The notes below the pieces were generated by a model. It did no database searches. It saw only the letters and a program-made list of their open reading frames with translations, and had not been told where the DNA came from. Positions 33,727 to 44,100 of a stretch of 64,000 nt of DNA are shown here, piece after piece. Source of the stretch: Ignavibacteria bacterium (GTDB taxonomy: Bacteria > Bacteroidota > Ignavibacteria > Ignavibacteriales > SURF-24); NCBI GenBank assembly GCA_025612245.1, contig JAAXKQ010000006.1:62001-126000 (forward strand), written 5' to 3'. A program made the position numbers and the translations under genes. Within the stretch, counting starts at the first letter, position 1. Every line of letters begins with the position of its first letter.

Positions 33727-35112
33727 CTACTCAGCCGTAATAATTCTTCTGGACCAGTTATCATCCCTCATTTCTCCGCGTTTTGTCGAATGAAGGAGCT
33801 GGTAGTCGGAGAATCCGGAAACATCCCCGAATACAAAGACCACCCCGCCCTCGATCTGGTTATAGTGCCAGATTTCATAAGGCTTTTTATCCAGGTCGCT
33901 GGGGTAACGGTCTATCTCATCAGGCTCTCCGTAAAGTATCAGAACGCGACCCCTGTCGGTTTTCATGCCTTTGCGGTTAATTGTGCCGTATCTCTCGTTA
34001 CTGACCCTGACCCTGTTCATATACTGGTTTTTATACTCGTTTTCAGGGGTTGCAGGATCGGGATCTCTTTTTTTCCAGAACTGGAAAAGAAAGTCTCTTT
34101 TGCTCTCCATGCCATCGAGTTTGCTGTACTGTGAAATTTCATTTGCAGAAGCTATATATTTTGAAATTTCAAACATCTGGTCGCATTCCTCGCTGCTTAA
34201 GACCCCGAACTCGCTGCCCAGCATGTCCGTTTTTCCGGCCGTCTGCTTGAACGTGTCGACAACAGAAGGATTATAGACGTAAAACCTTTTTGAAGATGAA
34301 ATGCCGTAATTTGCGGCGCTATCCAGAGCATCTATTACAAGAGTGTAGGTATCAGTGGGATACTTCGACAAGTTCACTGTTCCAACGTCTACGCGCGACT
34401 GGTTCCCCCTGGTAATTGGCTTTGTCTTTTCACTTAGCTTATAGCCCTTGCTGTTGATCAGCATGGTATGCAGTTTAAGGTTACCCTTAATGGTATCCTT
34501 AACCATATTATAGATTTCGGTGTAGTAGAAAAGGACGGGCACTCCTTCGCCGAAGATCATGGTGGGGTTGGGCTGAACCTCGAGCGTATTCTTATAGAAT
34601 ATGGAATTTGAGTCTGCATTCTCCTGCCTGATATTAGATGAAAGTTCAATATCGCTTAAGGCTAAACTTCCTCCTATTAAGGGATCGACCTTGATAGTTT
34701 CCACTATCGATTTTGTTTTGCTCTTATTGAGTGCATCCTGGCCCGATACGACACACTTGAAAACACCCCGCGGGACTACGAGTCCAACCACTCCGATCAG
34801 GTTTTTATTCATCCCTGCAGCTGAAGTATCCCTGACAGGATTTTCAATCTTCCAGTCCTTGTCAAGCACAACTTTATTTGCCAGGGTATCGGTGATTTGA
34901 ATATGTAAGATTGCCCCTACAAAATGGGCGGTATCCTTCTTGTACAAAGTCAGCTGGCTTTGCCCGAAAGAATAATAAAACTCAACATAATTTGAGACGC
35001 TGTCGTAACCAAACCTGGCATAATCAAAATCAAAATTTAACCTGCCCTGTGCATAGCTGTGCCCCCAAGCACTAAGAAGGAACAAGACTGCTATGATTTG
35101 GATTTTTTTCAT
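33727..35112 (-). CDS. GWxTD domain-containing secreted protein
   Basis: A Sec signal peptide (MKKIQIIAVLFLLSAW, cleaved near SYAQG, residue ~22) leads a 461-residue protein. The C-terminal ~150 residues form the GWxTD domain: FLFQFWKKRDPDPATPENEYK (quoted as FQFWKKRDPDPATPENEY, about 340-357), then TDRGRVLILYGEPDEIDRYP (about 387-406). The eponymous G-W-x-T-D is here G-M-K-T-D (about 384-388), so the Trp is replaced. The family occurs in FCB-type bacteria and its function is not known. The N-terminal ~300 residues look beta-rich. Monocistronic; the 325-bp upstream region is shared with the divergent propeller gene. Confidence 0.85.
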   Translation of the reverse strand: MKKIQIIAVLFLLSAWGHSYAQGRLNFDFDYARFGYDSVSNYVEFYYSFGQSQLTLYKKDTAHFVGAILHIQITDTLANKVVLDKDWKIENPVRDTSAAGMNKNLIGVVGLVVPRGVFKCVVSGQDALNKSKTKSIVETIKVDPLIGGSLALSDIELSSNIRQENADSNSIFYKNTLEVQPNPTMIFGEGVPVLFYYTEIYNMVKDTIKGNLKLHTMLINSKGYKLSEKTKPITRGNQSRVDVGTVNLSKYPTDTYTLVIDALDSAANYGISSSKRFYVYNPSVVDTFKQTAGKTDMLGSEFGVLSSEECDQMFEISKYIASANEISQYSKLDGMESKRDFLFQFWKKRDPDPATPENEYKNQYMNRVRVSNERYGTINRKGMKTDRGRVLILYGEPDEIDRYPSDLDKKPYEIWHYNQIEGGVVFVFGDVSGFSDYQLLHSTKRGEMRDDNWSRRIITAE

Positions 35113-35437
35113 ATTGATCCCTTTTTGACTAAGATTTGTGCTAATCTGCTTTCAACAGGAAGGAACAAAAATTCTTAAGTCAATATTTGTTACTTGTGAT
35201 TAATTTAATAAATTTATATTCTTGTACAGCTAAAATATTAAAAAGTTCTAAAAAAAACAGGGATTATTGTATCCCCTGCTCAAAGAGAGATAGAGAGTCT
35301 GTGCAATCTGGCTTATTCCGCTCTGACGCATTATCTGAACCGGGAGGATACTTTTCCGGAGCCTGCCGTACCATCCGACTGACCTTTCCGGGAGGGAAAT
35401 TTCCTGTAACCATTAACGCCATAAATACAGATACTTT
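35113..35437. other. Divergent intergenic region
   Basis: It separates the minus-strand GWxTD gene from the plus-strand propeller gene. A near-perfect hairpin CAGGGAT...ATCCCCTG (35258-35278) is seen. No clear promoter or coding region is visible; a short open frame reaching the propeller start has no coding character. Confidence 0.5.
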
Positions 35438-36436
35438 ATGAAGAATGCCTTTTATTTATCCATTATTTGCATTTTTTTAAGCTTTCCCGTGAGCTCTGTT
35501 GCTCAGTCCAGGAAATGGGCAAATTTCAATGCAAAAAACTCAGGAATTCCTTCCAACCAGGTTTATTCCGTACTTATCGATCATAAGGGTGATCCGTGGG
35601 TTGTGACGCTTGACAGCGGTTTTGCCGTCTTTAAGTCTAATAAGTGGACTAAATACAACACCAAAAACTCCATTCTGCCAAATAACGGAATTTATACTAT
35701 TGTAGAAGACAGAAAAGGTTCAAAGTGGCTGGGTACTTTTGGAGGCGGAGTGCTGAAAATCAGCGGCGATAAATGGGAAGTTTATAACACGAAGAATTCC
35801 GGCCTGCCGGAAAACTTTATATACTCAATTGCAATTGACCGGCAGGAAAATGTCTATATTGGAACCAGCAGCGAAGGACTTGCCAGACTGAGACTTGGGA
35901 AATGGAAAGTATTTAACATGAAGAACTCAGGTCTTCCTAACCCCAAAATACCGTCTCTTCTTGCAGACCATAACGGTACAAAATGGCTCGGTACGAGCGC
36001 AGGGCTGGCTATTTATAAAAATAATAATATTATGCCCGCAGGCGACAGCCTTCTTCCAATTTCAGGCATTTACAGCCTTGTTGAAGACAAGAAAAATAAC
36101 ATTTATGTCGGCTACAAGTATGCCGGTCTTGCCGTCTTTAATGGCAAAGGCTGGAAATACTACTGCCAGAATAACTCCGGGCTGCCTGGAGACAATATCC
36201 GTTCTGTTGCTGTTGACAGTCATAACAACATCTGGATTGGCACTATGGGTGACGGGCTCGTGGAATTTGACGGGAAAAGCTGGAAAGTTTACAATTCACA
36301 CAACTCGGAACTGCCGGATAACAACATTTTTCACGTAACTGTTGATAAATACAATAATAAATGGCTTGGAACACTTGCACACGGATTGGTCATCTTTAAT
36401 GAATCGGGAATTAAAAATGCGGGTCCTGTAAAATAG
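35438..36436 (+). CDS. Secreted seven-repeat propeller protein (Reg_prop type)
   Basis: Signal peptide (MKNAFYLSIICIFLSF, cleaved near SVAQS, residue ~23), then seven ~42-residue repeats of the pattern W-x-x-Y-N-x-K-N-S-G-L-P, N-x-I-Y-S, D-x-x-x-N-x-W-x-G-T, G-L. Repeat cores include YNTKNSILPNN, YNTKNSGLPEN, FNMKNSGLPNP, YCQNNSGLPGD and YNSHNSELPDN. This is the 'two-component regulator propeller' repeat, normally the sensor part of hybrid histidine kinases. Here there is no kinase, membrane or DNA-binding part: the 332 residues are one free-standing propeller, probably seven-bladed, exported from the cytosol. Partner unknown. Confidence 0.88.
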   Translation: MKNAFYLSIICIFLSFPVSSVAQSRKWANFNAKNSGIPSNQVYSVLIDHKGDPWVVTLDSGFAVFKSNKWTKYNTKNSILPNNGIYTIVEDRKGSKWLGTFGGGVLKISGDKWEVYNTKNSGLPENFIYSIAIDRQENVYIGTSSEGLARLRLGKWKVFNMKNSGLPNPKIPSLLADHNGTKWLGTSAGLAIYKNNNIMPAGDSLLPISGIYSLVEDKKNNIYVGYKYAGLAVFNGKGWKYYCQNNSGLPGDNIRSVAVDSHNNIWIGTMGDGLVEFDGKSWKVYNSHNSELPDNNIFHVTVDKYNNKWLGTLAHGLVIFNESGIKNAGPVK

Positions 36437-36660
36437 CCCTATAGAATTTTTCAATTTTACGAGTTACTGATCTTTTTCGCAACTTGTACTCCACAGTTCA
36501 TCTTAAGGCATAAAAGCACACTACCCTTCTAAGATTAGTCCGAAACACCCCTAGAATTTCGGTATTACTAAGACACAGCCCATTGGGAATTCAATTCCGG
36601 CGCAAATTGACGGGGTTTGAATGATTTTACCGGCAGAACTTTCAGAGAGCTAGCGCACTT

Positions 36661-36697
36661 TAAAACAACAGAGCCCCCTTATTTCAAGGGGGCTCTG
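36661..36697 (-). terminator. Terminator of the PorV-like gene
   Basis: CAGAGCCCCCTT (36669-36680), loop ATTTC, AAGGGGGCTCTG (36686-36697): a perfect 12-bp stem. On the minus strand TTGTTTTAAA follows. It is 27 bp past the stop of the barrel gene. Confidence 0.85.
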
Positions 36698-36723
36698 CTC
36701 AAAGTACAAGAGGTAATGATTTC

Positions 36724-37755
36724 TTAGAATCCGAACGAAACCGAGAATACATGGTTTGTACTGAAGAACTTAGTCTGCCTATATGCATAGTCAAACCTGA
36801 AATCAAAACCTTCCATCTGATAATTTAAGCCCGCGCCGGCAGTAAGACCGAATGTTACGTCGTCCCTGTTGATTTCAGAGACAAATGCGTAACCGCCGCG
36901 CACGAAGAATAAATTATTGAAGCCGTATTCAGCACCTAACTTATACTCATCACCATAGAAGTTTGAGTTCTGGAATGAAGATGACAGAGCAAGAGCATTT
37001 TCGCTATTGATGTCATACTTGTATCCAAGACCAATCTCAAGGGTTGATGGCAGTTCAAAAGGCTCTGAAGTTAACTTATAGAGCTGTGTGCCTCTCTGCA
37101 ATTCTGTTGCGGTAGCGGGCAGGTATAAGCCTGAACCATCGAACTGCATCTGAGGGCCTATATTCTTCATAACAACCGCAAAGCTAAGGCCGTTAATGTT
37201 TCCAAGATTCTGGTATGAAATACCGATGTTGAAAGCATAACCGGTTGCGCTTACACGGTCAATTTTTTCAGACACGTAGTTAGCTGTAAGACCGACAGAA
37301 ATTCTGTCACTCAGCATTTTCGAATAAGTTAAACCAACTGTAAGATACTGAGGCTTGAATGTCTGTCCGGTTCCATCAGGATTTTCTACTGTTGTAACTG
37401 GAATATCATCCATTGAAAGGCCCTTTATGCTCAGGCCAACGGCACCAAAACCTTCAATGTTTGTTGAAGCTGCGCCATAGGTAACACCTATATCAGCTAT
37501 GGTATTCATCTGCGACAACATGACATTTGTAGTGTTTGTAGCCCTGGCAAGATTTGCAGGGTTCCAGTAAAGTGCTTCCAGACCTACAGAATTCGTCAGC
37601 GTGGCGCCACCCATGGCAATACCACGAGTTCCTACAGGTATCAATAATTCCGAGGCACCTGCAGTTCCGTTACGGTTACCACCGCTGGCAAAAACAGACT
37701 GGGTAGCCGCAAGGATCAATAGTATAATGACCAGACCAAATTTTATATTTTTCAT
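36724..37755 (-). CDS. PorV/PorQ family outer-membrane protein
   Basis: Signal peptide (cleaved near VFASG, residue ~24) followed by the PorV-family start: AGASELLIPVGTRGIAMGGATLTNSVG (quoted as LLIPVGTRGIAMGGA, about 38-52), then EALYWNPANLA (about 59-69). The rest is amphipathic barrel strands ending in VFSVSFGF with C-terminal Phe. PorV is a FadL-like barrel that works as shuttle for type IX secretion cargo in Bacteroidota. The gene lies 25 bp after a large protein that ends in a type IX-like sorting domain, which fits a cargo-shuttle pair. AAGGAGAAC precedes the ATG. Paralogous function other than T9SS is possible. Confidence 0.85.
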   Translation of the reverse strand: MKNIKFGLVIILLILAATQSVFASGGNRNGTAGASELLIPVGTRGIAMGGATLTNSVGLEALYWNPANLARATNTTNVMLSQMNTIADIGVTYGAASTNIEGFGAVGLSIKGLSMDDIPVTTVENPDGTGQTFKPQYLTVGLTYSKMLSDRISVGLTANYVSEKIDRVSATGYAFNIGISYQNLGNINGLSFAVVMKNIGPQMQFDGSGLYLPATATELQRGTQLYKLTSEPFELPSTLEIGLGYKYDINSENALALSSSFQNSNFYGDEYKLGAEYGFNNLFFVRGGYAFVSEINRDDVTFGLTAGAGLNYQMEGFDFRFDYAYRQTKFFSTNHVFSVSFGF

Positions 37756-37780
37756 TTTGTTCTCCTTGACTGTTATTTAA

Positions 37781-40700
37781 CTAAAATCTGTCTAAGATTT
37801 GTTGTTCTTGGATAACAGCTACTTTTAATATCTTTGTTTTGCCTAACTGTGGCATGTCAACGTAAGCTACGTAAACACCGCTTGCGACAGGTAAACCTGA
37901 ATCAGTAGCTAAATCCCACCTCTGGAATTGATCAGGAGAATCTTTTCTAATTGTTCTGACTAACTGACCAGCCAAATTAAAGATTCTGATAACCGCAGAC
38001 TGTGGCAGATGACTAAAGGTTACAAACTTCTGATATTTGTTCAGTTCTTCTGAGTTTGCACCATAGTAAGGATTCGGGAATACATTTATCTTCTCAACGT
38101 CTGCTTTTGCAATTTCCGTAGACATTGATACAGCAGATGGAGCAGTAAACTTCCATGAATCCAGATCAGTATTAACCTGATTTACATAAATACCGAGTTC
38201 ATCACCACCGGGCCAGGATTTTGAGTTCCTGTTAGCCAGACTGGAAATAATAACAGGCAGCACTCCGTCAGTCATGTTATTGACCATTAATGACGAATCC
38301 GGCGTTGTTGAATAAGGCACGTCAAAGACAAACAGCCATTCTCTTGGGGCAGTTGGACTGTAGTTGTCTACCTTTTTTGCAGATGTAGAAATTGGCGGCC
38401 AGTATTTACCATCTACCAGACCTGCTGCAACGTTGTTCTCGAGGAAACCTACTGCAAGTCTCTTCGGGTTTGCAGGATCCTGAATATCATAAGCTGCAAT
38501 AGGCAAGCCCTTCTTGAAATCCTGAAATGCATAACCAGGATTCTTATTTATGATAAACGGTGCAAATTCAGGCTTTGCTGCTGAATCGGCATTTGCCAGA
38601 CGCAGGTATCTGTATGCATAAGATACGCTTGCATCATCCGGATTAAGAGGATTGCCCAGTGTATCAGTTGCGGCAAGTACCAGCTTTAAGTCCTTTAACT
38701 GAGTAAGAGGAGTACCCCAGAGTGTACCGGCACCCATTGCACCCCTGAAGCCTTCAAGAGCATAGCCGTCAGCTCCTGTCCATGTAAATCTTCTTGCACC
38801 ACTTAAAATTTTCCAACCCCATGTGTCTTCCGGTGTCGCCGGGTCATCTAACATGTCATTAGACTTCATTAACAATGGCACACCAAATACCTTTATGAGT
38901 AATCCGCCAACCGTCAGGTATGCTTCGTCACCCGTCTGGTTTGCCTGATTTTTAATCATAACTGAATCCAGGGCCAGATCCTTAACTTTCCATAAGTATC
39001 CGTTGGCATCCTGGTTGAACTCAAAACTAACCTGGTAATCGTGTCCGGTTAACATTTTAGGATCAACCACATAAGCTTCAACGTTACCCTGGCTGCGGCC
39101 GGATAACCTTACGGCTTTAACAGTATCTCCATAAACAGCATGGAATCTTACACCCGGATCCGGAGCATGAGGAATTATGGTCATAATTGCAATCGGGTTT
39201 TCCAGGTTGTTTGGTACTGCCAATGGATCAGGATTATAAGCGTATGCAGTTACTGCATAATAGTATTTCTTTCCATTTACCAGCGGAAGGTTGGTAATGA
39301 AATCCTTGTCGATCTTTATCTGATGTTTAAGACCCGTATCGTTACCGAACTGCTGAACTGCCTTTAAGGTAACACCTGTAGCAGGGTCAACAACATCGCC
39401 AAGGATGTACTTTAAGTCATTTACCTCATCGTAAGTAGCTATTCTAACGCCTTCGGACTTTGTGGCTGTTGCTGAAGGCAGCTGATAGACATTATAGCCT
39501 TCAAAGGCAAATCCCTTCTTATTGTGGCTTTCTGTCTCAAGAACCTGTTCCGGATCCCATCCCCAATCGAGGTCGATTTCCTGATTGAGTTCTGTTACAT
39601 GAACCATAGGCTGTCTTGGTGCTGAAGGCAGAACGAAGAAGTTGTTGTATGCGTCCTGAGCCACTTTGTCGTAGCTCCTCAGCATTTCAACTGCTTTAAG
39701 GTTATTTAAGCCACTTCCGGGGCCACCGGCGCAGATCTCTGCAATTACGATTTCCTGTGTATCGCCAGGTGCCATTTCAAATGGACCTGAAACCATACCC
39801 ATTCTGCGGTCGCCTTTCGGGAAAAGCTCACCGTCCAGGTATCCGGTTGCTGAAACGGGATCGCCTGAAAGCGGAAAAGGAGTTGTTCCGGCACCTAAGG
39901 ATGGCGGAAGAGGAAAAGGCTCGCCTGAAACAGAAATCTTTCCATTCAGGAGGTTCCAGAATTGCATTGTGCCCTTTTCGTAGTTACGGCCGATTGTAGG
40001 ATCGGCATAAACCGGGCTGTTATTAATAAAGTAGTAGAATGCGGTCATAGGCAGATTTTTCTTTCCGCCAATTTTCTTACCAAATGCTATACCTGTATCA
40101 GAAGCTTCTCCAGGCACCAATGGACCCTGGAAATAGTCGAAACCCATGGCAGGAGGATTTGGCCCGTAAATTGCGTCATTATTGGTTGCGTTATAAACGT
40201 AACCAAGACTCAGCGTGGTATCGCATCCTGCAAAATCGTCGTTAGCATCACCGTTATCTGGATCGGACCAGACAGAAACGTGAGCTTCATTAAGAGGTTT
40301 TCCGCTCTTGTTGATCATAGTATATTTCTTGAAGATCATGTTTCCAAGCGCACCGGCTGTTGAATAACCCCAGACGGTTGTCTGAAGTTCAACGCCTATT
40401 GTGTTTGATCCGTATAAAGCGTTAACTTTGTCGTTATCCAAGTCATTGGTAACAAACCATACGGTCTGGTCTGCACCCGGAACACCAGGAATATCTACGG
40501 CTGGATCGTACTTTCCATCACCATCCATGTCTTCATAAGGAGCACCTTTAATGGCCGGCCATTCTTCCCAGTCCTTTGCATACTGTGCTCTGATGGCAGC
40601 CTCGGAACCCTCACCATCTCTCATCTCAGCAGACATGCTGCCGGTCTTATAGTCTCTTCTTACCCTGAAGATTCTCACGTCATCAGCTTCGGGATCTTCG

Positions 40701-41059
40701 GCTAATCCAGGAGAAATGATCCTTCCCGGCTGAAGTCCTGCCTGATAAGTAGAACCGCCGACATGAACCTCACCGTCAACTTTACCACCCCAGACAAAGC
40801 CCTGCATGTAATCAGTAGCCTTGTTGCTGCCTTTAGGATAAATCAGGCCTGAGTTACCGAGTTCGTTGTTGTCTGCAGTGTTGTCGTACCAGAGATAAGC
40901 CGAAAGGTTGTTAATGTTTAACCTTGTATAGGTTGGAACACCCTTGGTCTTTCGCAAGGACTTCCTGCCCACTTTTGTCACTCCTTCTGCCAGAGCCTGT
41001 GAAGTAAACAGAGCAACTAGCAAAAGCATACTCAAGTATTTTATGATTCTTTGATTCAT
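37781..41059 (-). CDS. Large secreted protein with type IX-like C-terminal sorting domain
   Basis: Signal peptide (MNQRIIKYLSMLLLVALF, cleaved near ALAEG, residue ~25), then ~960 residues of probable beta-rich extracellular region. A DxDxDG calcium-loop-like motif, EDMDGDGKYDPAVD, lies near 175-188. The last ~95 residues (from INVFPNPYYG, about 989) form a type IX secretion/sorting-like domain: PQSAVIRIFNLAGQLVRTI and GLPVASGVYVAYVDM, closing GKTKILKVAVI. Eight residues (EQQILDRF) extend past the usual end. The neighbouring PorV-like and TonB-receptor genes are on the same strand with short gaps. It is likely exposed on the cell surface; ligand unknown. Confidence 0.8.
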   Translation of the reverse strand: MNQRIIKYLSMLLLVALFTSQALAEGVTKVGRKSLRKTKGVPTYTRLNINNLSAYLWYDNTADNNELGNSGLIYPKGSNKATDYMQGFVWGGKVDGEVHVGGSTYQAGLQPGRIISPGLAEDPEADDVRIFRVRRDYKTGSMSAEMRDGEGSEAAIRAQYAKDWEEWPAIKGAPYEDMDGDGKYDPAVDIPGVPGADQTVWFVTNDLDNDKVNALYGSNTIGVELQTTVWGYSTAGALGNMIFKKYTMINKSGKPLNEAHVSVWSDPDNGDANDDFAGCDTTLSLGYVYNATNNDAIYGPNPPAMGFDYFQGPLVPGEASDTGIAFGKKIGGKKNLPMTAFYYFINNSPVYADPTIGRNYEKGTMQFWNLLNGKISVSGEPFPLPPSLGAGTTPFPLSGDPVSATGYLDGELFPKGDRRMGMVSGPFEMAPGDTQEIVIAEICAGGPGSGLNNLKAVEMLRSYDKVAQDAYNNFFVLPSAPRQPMVHVTELNQEIDLDWGWDPEQVLETESHNKKGFAFEGYNVYQLPSATATKSEGVRIATYDEVNDLKYILGDVVDPATGVTLKAVQQFGNDTGLKHQIKIDKDFITNLPLVNGKKYYYAVTAYAYNPDPLAVPNNLENPIAIMTIIPHAPDPGVRFHAVYGDTVKAVRLSGRSQGNVEAYVVDPKMLTGHDYQVSFEFNQDANGYLWKVKDLALDSVMIKNQANQTGDEAYLTVGGLLIKVFGVPLLMKSNDMLDDPATPEDTWGWKILSGARRFTWTGADGYALEGFRGAMGAGTLWGTPLTQLKDLKLVLAATDTLGNPLNPDDASVSYAYRYLRLANADSAAKPEFAPFIINKNPGYAFQDFKKGLPIAAYDIQDPANPKRLAVGFLENNVAAGLVDGKYWPPISTSAKKVDNYSPTAPREWLFVFDVPYSTTPDSSLMVNNMTDGVLPVIISSLANRNSKSWPGGDELGIYVNQVNTDLDSWKFTAPSAVSMSTEIAKADVEKINVFPNPYYGANSEELNKYQKFVTFSHLPQSAVIRIFNLAGQLVRTIRKDSPDQFQRWDLATDSGLPVASGVYVAYVDMPQLGKTKILKVAVIQEQQILDRF

Positions 41060-41109
41060 ATTATTTTAAAAACTCCTATCAATATTTGTTTGTAATAGCA
41101 AATCAGAAA

Positions 41110-44100
41110 TTAGTACTCTAATCTAATTCCCAATCTAATTTGACGAGGAGCACCATATATATTCGGGACAGTCTGCAGGAACGGAGCGTTCTGGAACTGC
41201 TGATAGTAATCAATATTTATGGCTCTGTATAACTGGGCATAAGCCTCGCCATTTGCCTGGACCATTTTGCCGCCGAGTTCTGGGTTGCTAAGGAACCCAT
41301 CGTCATCAGGTGCACCGGTTCTTAAGAATACGTTTTCAATATTCTTTGAATCGAACAGGTTAATTACCTGGATATAAATGTTAGCTGATAACTTGTCGTA
41401 CAAGCTAATGGTCTTGTCAACGCGCAAATCAACCTGGAATACTGAAGGAGTCGTTGAAGAGTTGAGAGGCTCAACTGGTCTTCTGTCTCTTGCTTCACCT
41501 TCAAGGTCAGAACCGCCTTCGCCACGTGTATATGGATGTCCGCTGTTGTAAGTAAGCAGCAGTGAAGCACCGAAATTATGCAGAACTGCCGGTCCATCGT
41601 TGTCACCGAAACGGTAATCAAGATTTAAGTTAGCTTTTAAAGCATTGTTGAACTCGAGCGGAGAGATGTATTTTGGTGCAAATACTGTAACTCCATCCAG
41701 AGGAGAACCAATAATACCGCGGTTTGAATACGGTGATGAACCGGTTCCCTGTGCATCCTGGAATGCCAAAGTTCCATTCAATGCAAGTCTTTCGTACCTG
41801 CGCATTGTGAATGAAATTTCAACACCTCTGGTTGTTGCAAAGTCGCCATTGATCAGTGTGTTGTAAGCCTTGAACTTGGAGTTGGTCAGAACTCCCTGCT
41901 GATAGAATACAACCTGGTCTTTTACGTCCTTATAGTACCCTGTAACGTCAACCGACATGAAGTCTGTCAGCTGCTGTGTAAAGCCTAATTCATACTGTGT
42001 AGTACGCGTAGGTTTGATGTACTTTCCGACAGGAGCACCAAAGAAGTAACCTGTCTTTAATTCCCATGCAGTCCTCAAGTATCCCTGATACATATCCAGA
42101 CCTCTGGTCTGCTGAACGAACTTTCCATACTGTGCATGGAAAACGGTTTTATCGGTAACCGGGAATGAGAAACCTAAACGCGGGCTGACTTCACTGAAAG
42201 TAGGAACTTTTTCCCATCCCGAGGCAATCAGTTCACCTGTATTTTTGTCAACTGACAGGTCGGGGTAGTTTTCGTTCTTCATCTTCATATTGTCAACGTC
42301 ATAGTAATCATATCTTACACCAAGGTTAAGTACCAGGTCCTGATACTCAATTTTGTCCTGGATGTAAGCCGCGGCAAAGACCGGTTTATGAGGAGCTTCA
42401 AAGCCGTCTCCATCGTATTCATTGCCGTAAATATCATAACCGTAATAGTTGACACCGTTGTCTCTGAGTATGCTTCTCTTTGCCGTGAGTTCGTCTTCAC
42501 CTGAAGCAAGTGCACGGTCAAGTGATCCTGCAAGACCAGACTGGCTGCCTACACCGCCCCAGCTCCTGAGTGTATACTGCTGGAATTCGCCGCCGATCTT
42601 CAGTGAGTGTGATTTTCCGATAACCCAAGAAAGGTTACCATTGAAGTTCAATCCTCTTCTGTCGAATTTGGAGAAGTTTACAGGTACAGCACCGTCTCCG
42701 GAGAAAGCAAATCCAAGGATGGATTTGTCTGTAGGTTCAACAAAACGACCGTTCCTTGCTGAGTTAGCCAGATCCTTTGCAGATCTCTGCCATACGACAC
42801 CAACATTTGCGTTTGCAACGCTGTCGCCATAGAGCCAGAAATTGTCGCCCAAATACGGGTCATATGTTCTTGAAGTCTGCAGGAAGTATCCTCCTGAAAC
42901 TTCATAGAACATGTTCGGGCTCAGCACGTGGGTTGCCTTGATGTTAAATGTACCGTTCTTCTGGTCAATTCTTCCCATTCTTGTATTGAAATAATCCCAG
43001 ATCAGTCCATTAAGAACACCGGCATCAAGATAACGGTTTGTGTATGTTCCAGATACCCTGACAAGAATTGGTGAGAAGTCCATGTTGAATGTACCGGTAT
43101 AAGTATAGGATTCATCCTGATTTCCGTGCATAGCGCCGGCAGGAACTACCAGGTTAATACTATCCGGGTTTGTTTTGATGTTATCCACAACTTCGCCAAG
43201 GTTAATTCCCGGGTAATCCTGCGGGTTTGCATCTCTTCTATATTGATAGTTAAAGTTGCCAAAGAATTTGAATCTCTGGTCGAAAACAGGGCCGCTTAAC
43301 ACGGCACTCATTTCATTATAACCGTACCAGTAGGAACCTAATCTCTTCTTACCGTCGAAGGCATTATCTTTACTCTTGAAAGTAAAGTTGTCAGTAATGT
43401 ATTCAAGGCTGGCTTTCATCTGAGTGCCACCCGACTTAAACTGCTGACGGATAATACCTGAGTTTGCACCACCAAACTCGGCAGTGTAACCGCCGGCCTG
43501 AACCTGAATTTCTTCAAGTGCATCCTGTGAAATTGTCACTGCGCGTCCACCTGTCATTGGGTTGTTGATTGAAACACCTTCCAGGTAGAAGCCAACTTCA
43601 TCAAGACGGCCGCCACGTATAAAAACGTTGTTGTCTTTTATTACAACGCCTGCCGTAAGGCCAACTATGTTGTTGACGCCCCTGACAGGTATTGCAGAGA
43701 TATCTTCACTGGTTGTAACGCGAACTGCGTTAGTATTGTCCTTGTTTACCAAGGGTTTGGGAGCAATAATTGTAATTGTTCCCACAGAAATGCCTTCAGC
43801 AGGAAGCTGGAAGTTCATTTCTGTCGTCAGGTCTGCATTAACTCTGACATTTTCAATTGTTACGGTTTGATAACCGATGAATGAACAACGCAATGTGTAA
43901 ACGCCGGCTTCCAGGTTCTGTACCTGGAATTCTCCGTTTACGTCTGATGCACCACCCTGTGAGGTACCATCGACTATCACGTTTGCTCCAATTAAGGGTT
44001 CTCCTGATTGCAAGTCAGTTACTTTACCCTTAACCTTTCCTTTTGTCCCTGCAAATACCAGCATAGGCAAAAGGAGCATTAAAAATAAATAGTAAAATAA

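Noticed and set aside
35187-35441. Open frame running into the propeller gene start
   Set aside because: No coding character, no ribosome site; it ends at the first base pairs of the propeller gene.
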